NCBI RefSeq assembly: GCF_030209835.1
Contig: NZ_JARVRF010000036.1
Location: 1-64,000 of the forward strand
Direction: 5' to 3'
DNA length: 64,000 bases
Source: Arthrobacter sp. efr-133-R2A-120
GTDB taxonomy: Bacteria > Actinomycetota > Actinomycetes > Actinomycetales > Micrococcaceae
Position 1 is the stretch's first letter; every line of letters begins with the position of its first letter. The notes beneath the pieces are model-generated. The model made no database searches, was not told the origin of the DNA, and was given only the letters and a program-made list of their open reading frames with translations. The position numbers and the translations under genes were made by a program. This document shows, one piece after another, positions 10,965-18,696 of this stretch.

Positions 10965-10992
10965 AAGGGACAGCCATTGGGGGTTGTCCCTT
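10965..10992 (+). terminator. Possible terminator after the 68-aa gene
   Basis: AAGGGACA at 10965-10972 pairs with TGTCCCTT at 10985-10992, an 8-bp perfect stem with a 12-base loop, followed by CCTTG rather than a clear U-tract. Confidence 0.4.
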
Positions 10993-11058
10993 CCTTGTGG
11001 CTACCGCTGGGTTCTGTATTGCACGTTCCCACATACGTACCATTCCCCTACCGTGCCC

Positions 11059-11101
11059 GGGGCGCTGGTAGTAGGGTCAAATCACCTACCAGCAACGCCC
11101 C
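11059..11101 (+). promoter_or_regulatory. Inverted repeat in the dhaK leader
   Basis: GGGGCG-CTGGTAG (11059-11071) pairs with CTACCAG (11086-11092) and CGCCCC (11096-11101) with a 3-base bulge. It lies just upstream of the dhaK ribosome-binding site. It could be an operator or an mRNA hairpin controlling dhaKLM; it does not match a riboswitch I know. Confidence 0.4.
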
Positions 11102-11112
11102 AGGAGCGCGCC

Positions 11113-12114
11113 ATGAAAAAGCTCATCAACGATCCCCGCTCGGTGGTGGACGAGTCTGTCGAGGGATTCGGCATGGCCCATGCCGATCTCGTGGACGTCC
11201 ATACGGACCCTATCTTCGTCGTTCGAAAAGGAGCGCCGGTTGCCGGCAAGGTGGCGCTTGTCTCGGGAGGAGGGAGCGGCCATGAGCCGCTTCATGCCGG
11301 CTTTGTGGGGCACGGAATGCTCGACGCCGCCGTGCCGGGCGCCGTTTTCACGTCGCCCACCCCGGACCAGATCATTCCGGCCACCGCGGCCGTCGATTCC
11401 GGGGCCGGGGTCATACACATTGTGAAGAACTACACCGGTGACGTGCTGAATTTCGAGACTGCGGCAGAGATGGCCCAGGCTGAAGGAATCAGCGTCCGCT
11501 CGGTTCTCGTCAACGACGACGTCGCAGTGGAGGATTCGCTGTACACGGCAGGCCGACGCGGCGTGGGTGGCACCGTGCTGGTCGAAAAAATTGCAGGCGC
11601 CGCAGCCGAGCGTGGGGATTCCCTGGAAGCTGTCGCGGGTGTAGCGGAGGGAGTTGTCCGCAACGTGCGCACTATGGGCGTCGCTTTGTCCGGCTGCACC
11701 GTGCCGCATGCCGGGGTACCCAGCTTTGAGCTCGCCGACGACGAAATAGAAATCGGCATAGGCATTCACGGTGAGCCGGGGCGGCACCGGATCGCCATGG
11801 AGGGAGCCGACGCCATCACCAGCCGCCTATTGGACCCCGTTCTGGAGGACCTCGGGATCAAGGCCGGTGAAGAGGTGCTGCTCTTCGTCAACGGCATGGG
11901 TGGTACGCCGCTCAGTGAGCTGTACATTGTCTACCGCCGGGCGGCCCAGATCCTCGCGGAAAGGGGAGCCAAAGTGGAGCGCTCACTCGTGGGCAACTAC
12001 GTCACGTCCCTTGAGATGCAGGGCTGCTCCATCTCGGTACTGCGTCTTGATGACGAACTCACCGCCCTTTGGGACGCGCCCGTCCACACTCCAGCCCTGC
12101 GTTGGGGGATGTGA
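11113..12114 (+). CDS. dhaK: Dihydroxyacetone kinase subunit DhaK
   Basis: DhaK binds dihydroxyacetone covalently through a histidine and, with DhaL and DhaM, converts it to dihydroxyacetone phosphate using PTS phosphoenolpyruvate. The ATG at 11113 gives 333 residues, the usual length; AGGAG lies just upstream. The glycine-rich GGGSGHEPLHAGFVG segment (52-66) and the GIGIHGEPG segment with the substrate-binding histidine at 219 are both intact. The gene overlaps dhaL by GTGA. Confidence 0.96.
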   Translation: MKKLINDPRSVVDESVEGFGMAHADLVDVHTDPIFVVRKGAPVAGKVALVSGGGSGHEPLHAGFVGHGMLDAAVPGAVFTSPTPDQIIPATAAVDSGAGVIHIVKNYTGDVLNFETAAEMAQAEGISVRSVLVNDDVAVEDSLYTAGRRGVGGTVLVEKIAGAAAERGDSLEAVAGVAEGVVRNVRTMGVALSGCTVPHAGVPSFELADDEIEIGIGIHGEPGRHRIAMEGADAITSRLLDPVLEDLGIKAGEEVLLFVNGMGGTPLSELYIVYRRAAQILAERGAKVERSLVGNYVTSLEMQGCSISVLRLDDELTALWDAPVHTPALRWGM

Positions 12115-12767
12115 CGGTGGGCCTGGGGGTCGAATGGGCGGTCGAATGGTTGACACTCTCCGCACGGCTCATGGCCGAGCATCGGGAGGAATTGATTGCA
12201 TTGGACCGTGCGATTGGCGACTCGGACCACGGCGAAAACATGGACCGAGGATTCCAGGCCGTCATGGAGAAGCTTGCACAAACTCCTCCCGAAACACCCG
12301 GCGCAGCTCTGAAGCTGGCTGCGATGGCCCTGATGTCCAAAGTGGGTGGGGCCGCCGGACCGCTGTATGGAACCGCGTATCTTCGGGCGGCCACGGCGCT
12401 GGGAGAAAACGCCGACATTGATGCGGCAGCGCTAGCGGGTGCACTGACTGCGGCACGGGACGGAATCGTTGCCCGCGGGAAGGCGGAGCTAGGTGACAAA
12501 ACCATGGTGGATGCCTGGTCTCCGGCGGTGGAAGCGGCGGACGAGGTCCTGGTGGCCGGTGGAGATGCTGTTGCAGTGCTGGCTGCGGCGGCCGAGGCTG
12601 CCGAGGTTGGAGCCGTCACGACTGATCCGTTGGTAGCCCGCAAGGGTCGCGCCAGCTACCTCGGTGAACGCAGCGCTGGTCACCGCGATCCGGGGGCCGC
12701 GTCTTCTGCTTTGCTGTTGCGCGCGGCCGCCACCGCGGCGGGATTCCCCGAGGGGTCCGCCGAATGA
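12111..12767 (+). CDS. dhaL: Dihydroxyacetone kinase ADP-binding subunit DhaL
   Basis: DhaL carries tightly bound ADP, which DhaM phosphorylates and which then transfers phosphate to DhaK-bound dihydroxyacetone. The GTG at 12111 overlaps the dhaK stop (GTGA) and gives 218 residues. The Mg-ADP aspartates are visible in AIGDSDHGENMDRGF near the N terminus, and the GDKTMVDAW segment is typical of the nucleotide cup. It overlaps dhaM by ATGA, so the three subunits are translationally coupled. Confidence 0.95.
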   Translation: MTVGLGVEWAVEWLTLSARLMAEHREELIALDRAIGDSDHGENMDRGFQAVMEKLAQTPPETPGAALKLAAMALMSKVGGAAGPLYGTAYLRAATALGENADIDAAALAGALTAARDGIVARGKAELGDKTMVDAWSPAVEAADEVLVAGGDAVAVLAAAAEAAEVGAVTTDPLVARKGRASYLGERSAGHRDPGAASSALLLRAAATAAGFPEGSAE

Positions 12768-13459
12768 CGGTGGGCTTGGTGGTGGTCTCACACAGCCGGA
12801 AGATCGCGGAGGGGGCAGTGGAATTGGCCGCGCAGATGGCCCCCGATGTGCGGTTCTACGCTGTAGGCGGCACGGACGATGGCAGGATTGGGACGGACCT
12901 GGAGAAAACGATCACCGCATTCGAGGCAGGACTTGCGGAGGCTTCCGGGGATGGCGTGGTGGTCCTGACGGACCTCGGTTCGGCCGTCATGACGGCAGAA
13001 TCAGCAGTCGAGTTCTCCAGCGAGCCCGAAAAGGTCCTCCTTGCCGACGCTCCTTTGGTGGAGGGCCTCGTTGCCGCAGCGGTGGCGACCCAGGGTGGTG
13101 CATTGGCCGCCGCGGTGAAGGCCGCCGCCGAGGCCGTTCGATTCGGCCCGGAGCCTGTTTTTGATGCCGAGGCGCCGTCTCAATCCGAAGGCAGGGGTCA
13201 ACCGGCGGAAAGCGGCGAGTTCGAACTCGTAAACCCGATGGGAATGCACGCCCGGCCTGCGGCGAAGATTGCAGGTGGACTGGCCGGCATGGATGTCGAG
13301 GCAACAGTAAACGGCGTCGATGGCACATCCATTATGGAACTCATGAGCCTCGCAGTAGGCAAGGGCGGGAAGCTCAGGGTCGAGGCCTGGGGCACAGACT
13401 CATCGAAAGCCCTGGAGTACGTCAGGCGGTTGGTGGAACAGGGATTCGGCGAGATCTGA
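12764..13459 (+). CDS. dhaM: DhaM phosphotransfer subunit with fused HPr domain
   Basis: DhaM passes phosphate from the PTS to the ADP on DhaL. The 231-residue protein has an EIIA-mannose-like domain at 1-130 with the acceptor His10 (VVVSHS). An A/G/E-rich linker follows, then an HPr domain from about 148 with GMHARPA (His162) and the SIMELMSLAVGKG segment. The E. coli protein has an additional truncated EI domain, which is absent here, so general EI must phosphorylate the fused HPr. A short hairpin follows the stop. Confidence 0.93.
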   Translation: MTVGLVVVSHSRKIAEGAVELAAQMAPDVRFYAVGGTDDGRIGTDLEKTITAFEAGLAEASGDGVVVLTDLGSAVMTAESAVEFSSEPEKVLLADAPLVEGLVAAAVATQGGALAAAVKAAAEAVRFGPEPVFDAEAPSQSEGRGQPAESGEFELVNPMGMHARPAAKIAGGLAGMDVEATVNGVDGTSIMELMSLAVGKGGKLRVEAWGTDSSKALEYVRRLVEQGFGEI

Positions 13460-13490
13460 CGCGGCGAGACCTGAACGCCGCGCGGGGTTT
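13460..13490 (+). terminator. Probable terminator of dhaKLM
   Basis: CGCGGCG at 13460-13466 pairs with CGCCGCG at 13476-13482 and is followed by CGGGGTTT. The stem starts at the last base of dhaM and the T-run is short, so termination may be partial. Confidence 0.45.
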
Positions 13491-13495
13491 GGGAT

Positions 13496-13984
13496 TCAGG
13501 ACTGCCGGAGACCGTGGGCATCGAGCAGGAGGCTCACCGTGATGGTGGTCTGGCACTGCTCGCCCCAGGGTTTCGCGGTTTTGGGTGTGAAGTCGAGTGT
13601 CCTGGGCGGCAAGGTCCCGCCGTTTACGTCCGTGCCGGTCACCTCGGCATCGATGGGTGAGGACGTCAGTGTTCCCATGTTCAGGAAGCCGTAGCGGGTG
13701 CCATCCGGTGACGTGACGGCGGAGCATGACCCATCGGGTTCAGGGCTGCAGGATTGGGGGACGGACACGCTGCCTGGGCGCAAATCCAAATCGGCCTCGC
13801 GGCATTTCCCGTCCTGGCATGCCTTCAAATGGACGGTTTTCACCGTCGGCGCGTATTCCGCCGTGATTGTCAGGGACACCACCGGGGCCATGGCAATTGC
13901 CGGGCAAGCGGTGACTTGAGGTTCACATCCCGACCAGAGTGCCGCCGTCGTGGTCAATGCGATGGCGGCCCACAACCTGCGCAT
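13496..13984 (-). CDS. Putative secreted or lipoprotein, 162 aa
   Basis: A short exported protein of unknown function. The start at 13984 is chosen because it gives a clean signal sequence (MRRLWAAIALTTTAALWSGC); the open frame extends 34 codons upstream without one. The cysteine in ALWSGCEP is a lipobox candidate, but tryptophan at -3 is unusual. The mature part is rich in cysteine (at least six) and beta-prone, suggesting an extracytoplasmic disulphide-bonded domain. It converges on dhaM and diverges from the methyltransferase at 14145. Confidence 0.75.
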   Translation of the reverse strand: MRRLWAAIALTTTAALWSGCEPQVTACPAIAMAPVVSLTITAEYAPTVKTVHLKACQDGKCREADLDLRPGSVSVPQSCSPEPDGSCSAVTSPDGTRYGFLNMGTLTSSPIDAEVTGTDVNGGTLPPRTLDFTPKTAKPWGEQCQTTITVSLLLDAHGLRQS

Positions 13985-14144
13985 ACTTGAGGATAATCCC
14001 GCTGCCGTGGCCCGGAACGGGAGGCCTGCAACTGGCAGGCACATCGTTACCGACATTTGCGGATCGTTGCCGCGCCGCGACCTCACGGCCGGGTCACGGC
14101 CGGGCGCAAGGAATTAGCCGGCCGCAAAGAATAGGGTTCTTTGC

Positions 14145-14813
14145 ATGACTGAACCCTCGGACGTGCATGCCACTCGCTCCGCCTACAACACAGTAGCTGC
14201 CGACTATGCTGATCTCCTGCGCAACGAGCTCGAGGCAAAACCATTTGACCGGGCCATGCTTGGCACCTTTGCCGAGCTCGTGGGGTCTTCCGGAGGCGGT
14301 GCTGTTGCCGATATCGGTTGCGGACCTGGACGGATCACCGCGCACCTGCATTCGCTCGGCCTGGCGGCTTTCGGCATCGATCTATCGCCGGAGATGGTGG
14401 CAGTAGCCCGCCGCGATCACCCCAGCCTGCAGTTTGATGAAGGGTCGATGGAGGCGCTGGAGCTGGCGGACGGCACCTTGGGTGGCATCGTCGGCTGGTA
14501 TTCGATCATCCACACGCCGCCGGGCCGTTTGCCGGCGGTGTTCGCGGAATTTCACCGGACCCTCCTGGACGGCGGCTTGCTGCTTCTCGCGTTTCAGGCC
14601 GGTGACGAGCCCAGGCATTTGGACTTCGCGTATGGCCACGAGATCGATCTCGATGCCTATCGCTTGCCGCCTGAGCACATCACGGAACTCCTCCTTCGGG
14701 CCGGCTTTGTCGTGGACGCGCAGCTTCTCCGCGAACCGGACGAAATGCACGAGAAGACCCCGCAGGCCTACCTTCTAGCCCGCAAGCCGGCGCGCAAACC
14801 GGCCACGGCGTGA
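14145..14813 (+). CDS. Class I SAM-dependent methyltransferase
   Basis: A 222-residue Rossmann-fold methyltransferase. Motif I is VADIGCGPGRI (about 51-61), followed by the acidic loop FGIDLSPEMV and the post-I stretch FDEGSMEAL. The small, stand-alone form resembles many uncharacterised actinobacterial enzymes acting on small molecules. The substrate cannot be inferred. It converges on mutY with 22 bp between the stops. Confidence 0.9.
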   Translation: MTEPSDVHATRSAYNTVAADYADLLRNELEAKPFDRAMLGTFAELVGSSGGGAVADIGCGPGRITAHLHSLGLAAFGIDLSPEMVAVARRDHPSLQFDEGSMEALELADGTLGGIVGWYSIIHTPPGRLPAVFAEFHRTLLDGGLLLLAFQAGDEPRHLDFAYGHEIDLDAYRLPPEHITELLLRAGFVVDAQLLREPDEMHEKTPQAYLLARKPARKPATA

Positions 14814-14835
14814 ACGAAGCCGCGCAAACGGAGGC

Positions 14836-15822
14836 CTAGGCAGGGAGCCGCAGTCCGCCGTCGTGCATCTCTGCCAAGCCGTCGCGCAGGAGCCCTTCGA
14901 GGGCGCGTTCCAGCTGCTCCGGGGCCGAATTCAAGCGATGCAGGGCAGCCAGCGGTACGGCCGCGCCCTCGGCCGCGAAACCGAGGTCAGCCGCGGGGCG
15001 CTCGAACAGTTCCGGGGCTACCGGCGAATCGGCCACGCGCAATACGGCCATCACGGCACCCCGCAGCTGCCGGTCCGTGCCGTGCCACGCCTGGCCTTTG
15101 GGCGTGTATGTCGGCGGCGGTTCACCTGCGGCAAGCCACGCACAGGAGTCGCGGACGGGGCAGTCTGAGCACTTGGGGGAGCGGGCCGTGCACACCAGCG
15201 CTCCGAGTTCCATGACGGAAGCGTTCCAGCGGACGGAGAGCCCGACGTCGTCGGGCATGAGCGATTGGGCGAGGCGCATCTCCGACGCGCTGAGCGACGG
15301 CGCCGGCAGCGCAAGTCCCGAAACAAGCCGGGCATGCACTCGCCGGATGTTCGTGTCCACCACGGTTTCGCGTCGCCCGAACGCAAAAGCAGCCACCGCC
15401 GCGGCCGTATAGTCGCCGACGCCGGGAAGGCTCAACAGCGATGCGTGCGTATCCGGCACCTTGCCGCCATGCTGTTCCACGATCGCGACGGCGGCCGCGT
15501 GGAGCCTGAGCGCGCGGCGGGGATAACCGAGCCTGCCCCAATGCCGCACGGCCTCGCCCGAGGGCTGCCTCGCGAGATCCGCAGGTTCCGGCCAGCGTTC
15601 CATCCAGTCTTCCCACACCGGCAGGACACGAACTACCGGAGTCTGCTGCAGCATCACCTCGCTGACCAGGATTCCCCACGGGCTGCAGTCCGGTGACCTC
15701 CATGGCAATACCCGGGCCACCTCGGAGAACCAGCGGTCCATGGACTGATGCAGGTCCGTGAGGTGATGGGTGCCGGCAAGTTCAGCGGCGCTGGCAATCT
15801 CGGCGGAGCCGGGCAGTGACAT
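14836..15822 (-). CDS. mutY: A/G-specific adenine glycosylase MutY
   Basis: MutY removes adenine mispaired with 8-oxoguanine in base-excision repair. The start at 15822 gives 328 residues; upstream in-frame codons lack MutY similarity. The catalytic glutamate lies in ILVSEVMLQQTP, the helix-hairpin-helix is LPGVGDYTAAA, and the catalytic aspartate is in VDTNIRRVHARL. The [4Fe-4S] ligands follow the standard spacing C-X6-C-X2-C-X5-C (CTARSPKCSDCPVRDSC). The C-terminal 8-oxoG-recognition domain is short. It belongs to the mutY-disA-radA neighbourhood. Confidence 0.95.
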   Translation of the reverse strand: MSLPGSAEIASAAELAGTHHLTDLHQSMDRWFSEVARVLPWRSPDCSPWGILVSEVMLQQTPVVRVLPVWEDWMERWPEPADLARQPSGEAVRHWGRLGYPRRALRLHAAAVAIVEQHGGKVPDTHASLLSLPGVGDYTAAAVAAFAFGRRETVVDTNIRRVHARLVSGLALPAPSLSASEMRLAQSLMPDDVGLSVRWNASVMELGALVCTARSPKCSDCPVRDSCAWLAAGEPPPTYTPKGQAWHGTDRQLRGAVMAVLRVADSPVAPELFERPAADLGFAAEGAAVPLAALHRLNSAPEQLERALEGLLRDGLAEMHDGGLRLPA

Positions 15823-15982
15823 GAAGATCCTTGCTGCGGTTCGTGGCAGGCCCTGATGGCGGCCGATTCCTGCCATCCACTGTAGTGGAGTCGCGGGGAT
15901 GACGTAGGTCATACTGGCCCCGATCGGGCCCTGGCGGCGTGGTGCGGCGCCATCAAGGCCCTGCGTTGCCTAGCCTAGAAGC

Positions 15983-16702
15983 ATGGTCAACAAGGGCAAG
16001 CAACCGCCGAGGGCGCGCACGTCGTCGTCGGCAAAAAGCCCTGCCCGGACCGCAGGCGCAAACCGTCCGACAAACGGGGCCAGGCCTCAAAGGCGCCGGA
16101 CCAGCCCTGCCGTTTACCGGCGTCGGAGGCTGGTAGTTTTCGGTGCCCTCCTGCTGGTCCTTGCGATGCTCGTGGCCGGGGTCGTGGCCATGAGTTCATC
16201 CCTTGCGAGCAAGGCTGATTCCGGAATCTCCAAGAACGACGCGGGTGCGGCGGCCCCCGCGGTCCAAGCTCCTTCGACTGATCCAATTGTGCCCACTACA
16301 ACGCCCGCGCCGACCCCGGTGTGCGACCTCAATCTGGTGACGGTAACGGCGTCCACGGACCAGCCTGCCTATGCGGCCGGGCAGAACCCCGTGCTGAGCA
16401 TGAAGATCACCAACGGGGGAACGGCGCCGTGCCAGGTCAACGTCGGCACGTCCCAGATGGAGTTCCTGGTGATGAGTGGCGAGGACCGGATTTTCTCCTC
16501 CAAGGACTGCCAAGCCAAGGGCGATGACCTAGTGAAGCAGATCGATCCGGGCAAGAGCGAGACGGCCAACTTCCCGTGGCAACGCAACCGGACGACGGAG
16601 GGCTGCGGCGTAATTTCGGCCAAGCCAGCCACCGGTACGTACACCTTCAAGGCCGTCCTGGGAAACAAGGCGAGCACCAAAGCCGTCTTCGAGCTGCGCT
16701 AG
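15983..16702 (+). CDS. Membrane-anchored protein with extracellular beta domain
   Basis: A 239-residue protein: a very basic cytoplasmic N terminus (about 1-48), one transmembrane helix (LVVFGALLLVLAMLVAGVVA), an alanine/proline/threonine-rich linker (85-112) and a C-terminal Ig-like domain of about 125 residues with four cysteines. This layout is common in actinobacterial surface proteins between mutY and disA. The function is unknown. It diverges from mutY, and its stop shares CTAG with the convergent disA stop. Confidence 0.85.
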   Translation: MVNKGKQPPRARTSSSAKSPARTAGANRPTNGARPQRRRTSPAVYRRRRLVVFGALLLVLAMLVAGVVAMSSSLASKADSGISKNDAGAAAPAVQAPSTDPIVPTTTPAPTPVCDLNLVTVTASTDQPAYAAGQNPVLSMKITNGGTAPCQVNVGTSQMEFLVMSGEDRIFSSKDCQAKGDDLVKQIDPGKSETANFPWQRNRTTEGCGVISAKPATGTYTFKAVLGNKASTKAVFELR

Positions 16703-17775
16703 AGGAACCTGTCCAGCAGGCTGGCTTCGGCCATGCGGCTGAGCCCTTCGCGGACGGTCCGGGCGCGCTGGTCGCCGATGCCGTCCACGGTCATGAGGTC
16801 GTCGATAGTGGCGGCCATAAGGTTTTGGAGTCCGCCGAAGTGCTCCACCAAACGGTCGGCCACGGCTTTCGGAACGGACTTCAACCCCGACAGGAGGCGG
16901 TAGCCGCGCGGCTGCACACCGGCGTCGAGCACGTCCATACCTCCGGCGAAACCGATGATCCCGGCAATCTTGCCCAGATCAATCAGCTCTGTAGGGCCAA
17001 GATCCAGAAGGGCCTGCACCGCGCCGTCGATGTCCTCCGGCGAGGCATCGGCACCCGCGTAGTCGCGGATGATCACGTCGCTGCCCGGCCCGCGGCCCGT
17101 GGTGAGCTCCTCCAACTGCAATGAGAGCAACCGGCCGTCCTCGCCAAGCTCCAGGACATATTGTGCGATTTCCTCGGCAATGCGCCGGACCATTTCCTGG
17201 CGCTGAAGGGTCACAGCCACATCCCGGACGGTGACCATGGCTTCGATTTCGAGGGCCGACAGGGCGCTGGTGACCTGGTCCAAGCGGGCGCTGTAGCGTT
17301 CGAGGGTTGCGAGAGCCTGGTTGGCGCGGGCCAGGACCTTCTCGGAGCCCTCCAGCACGTGCCGCAGGCCGTTGACGTAGAGGGCGATGATCTGCATGGA
17401 CTGGCTGACCGAAATCACCGGAACTCCGGTCTGGATGGCCACGCGCTCGGCCGTCCTGTGGCGCGTTCCTGATTCCTGGGTCTCGATGCTGGAGTCCGGC
17501 ACAAGCTGGACCGCGGCACGAAGGATGTTCCCGGCGTCCTTGTCGCAGATGATGGCGCCATCCATCTTCGCGAGTTCGCGCAGCCGCGTCGGGGAGAAAT
17601 CGATGCCGATTTCAAAACCGCCGGAACAGATGGATTCGATGGTCCGGTCCGTTCCCAGCACAATCAGGGCGCCAGTGCGCCCGCGAAGGATGCGTTCCAG
17701 GCCGTCGCGCAAAGGTGTTCCGGGGGCCACCCTGCCCAGAGTCGCCTTGAGCGAATCTTCGGGGCTCCGAGCCAT
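16699..17775 (-). CDS. disA: DNA integrity scanning diadenylate cyclase DisA
   Basis: DisA makes the second messenger c-di-AMP from two ATP and is inhibited by branched DNA. The start MARSPED at 17775 gives 358 residues, the usual length. The N-terminal DAC domain has the DGA motif (72-74) and the RHR motif (105-107 in TRHRTAERVA). A helical spine (about 150-280) and C-terminal HhH repeats (TVDGIGDQRARTVREGL) follow. In many actinobacteria radA lies directly beside disA; here they are 5 kb apart. Confidence 0.96.
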   Translation of the reverse strand: MARSPEDSLKATLGRVAPGTPLRDGLERILRGRTGALIVLGTDRTIESICSGGFEIGIDFSPTRLRELAKMDGAIICDKDAGNILRAAVQLVPDSSIETQESGTRHRTAERVAIQTGVPVISVSQSMQIIALYVNGLRHVLEGSEKVLARANQALATLERYSARLDQVTSALSALEIEAMVTVRDVAVTLQRQEMVRRIAEEIAQYVLELGEDGRLLSLQLEELTTGRGPGSDVIIRDYAGADASPEDIDGAVQALLDLGPTELIDLGKIAGIIGFAGGMDVLDAGVQPRGYRLLSGLKSVPKAVADRLVEHFGGLQNLMAATIDDLMTVDGIGDQRARTVREGLSRMAEASLLDRFL

Positions 17776-17992
17776 AGGTGTTCCCTTCAAAGGTGCACGC
17801 AGGCGCGCCCGCAAGTGTGCCGGTTTTCAGCAATGAGTCGACGGGATCAAAATGCCAGGTTTCCCGCAAGCTCAATGATAGAGGTATAGACCGGCAACAA
17901 CCGCACGGGCAAGCCTTAAAGTGCCCCAAAGAAGGTTATGTGGCGGGTGCTTCGAAACGCGTTCGACGGCGGCCGCCCGACCGCCACTTTGG

Positions 17993-18053
17993 GCTCGGTC
18001 CCCGGACCCTCAGCTCGGTCCCCGGGACCCTCAACTTGGTCACTGGGACCTCA
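17993..18053. repeat. Three tandem 20-21-bp repeats
   Basis: Units of GCTCGGTCCCCGGACCCTCA type begin at 17993, 18013 and 18034; the third is diverged. Each contains a small GGTCCC/GGGACC palindrome. The last three bases supply the stop codon of the candidate minus-strand gene at 18051. The remaining DNA from 17776 to 17992 shows no gene. Confidence 0.7.
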
Positions 18054-18359
18054 GGGGGCCGTCCGAAGCCGCGCGAGCCGCTCGAGGTCGCGTCGCACAC
18101 TCTGCAACGCGGCTTCCCGGGCCGCCGCCCTTCCAGTGTCCGGATGCGTTTGCCTCGCGGGAGAGTGGGTTGCCCCTCTGCCCACGTCCGGGCGGTGCCC
18201 TTGCCGGAGCCGGCTCCTGGCCGCGGCGGAGTTCGCTTCCGTGAACCCGGGAGGGTTCGCGGCGAGGCTCGCGGCGAGGTTCGCCGGGGGATTCGCCGCG
18301 GGGTACGTTGCGGGGGAGGGGCCGAGGGGATCGTAGAACAAGTCATTCCCTGGTTTCAT
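18051..18359 (-). CDS. Candidate small protein, 102 aa
   Basis: A 102-residue frame that I do not recognise. In favour: AAAGGAA about 10 bases before the ATG, strong C/G bias at third positions, and a sensible pattern. The pattern is an alanine/asparagine/proline quasi-repeat (AANPPANLAASLAANPP) at about 21-37, a basic middle, and a helical end AAAREAALQSVRRDLERL. Against: high GC alone keeps several other frames open here (for example 17938-18346 on the same strand). It is divergent from prfC. Confidence 0.4.
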   Translation of the reverse strand: MKPGNDLFYDPLGPSPATYPAANPPANLAASLAANPPGFTEANSAAARSRLRQGHRPDVGRGATHSPARQTHPDTGRAAAREAALQSVRRDLERLARLRTAP

Positions 18360-18696
18360 TGATGCCTGTTCCTTTCATGCCATCGTCGGCTGCTCGGGTG
18401 TTCTTCCTGGCGGATGGCTCCAACGCGAGCTGGAGCTCCCGCCTTTCAATTCAAACTATCGGCAGGTGATTTCGGAGGTTTGTGCACCTCGTTTCGATCC
18501 TGTTAAGCGCCGGCCTTGGGACCCTGCCTCCGGCGGAGTCCCCGGCTGCGATAAACTTGGTATCTTGGCTGGCGCGCAAATCGTGCCGCTCCCTGAGTTG
18601 GCCCCCGGCCGGCACGGGGCCGTACCCAGCCTCCATTCCACGTTCGGCCCGTCGTTTCAATGCGGGCAACGCCCAGATCGCAGCGAAAGTAGCACC
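18360..18696. other. Intergenic region upstream of prfC
   Basis: About 340 bp between the divergent starts of the candidate 102-aa gene and prfC. It stays open in the prfC frame from 18466, but that translation has no coding character. A GATAAACT element near 18551 could be a -10 region. Nothing else could be identified. Confidence 0.35.

Noticed and set aside
11059..11101. Riboswitch in the dhaK leader
   Set aside because: Only a single bulged hairpin is visible, without the conserved core of any class I know.
18466..18696. N-terminal extension of prfC
   Set aside because: In-frame but without coding character; the GTG at 18697 gives a normal RF3 length.
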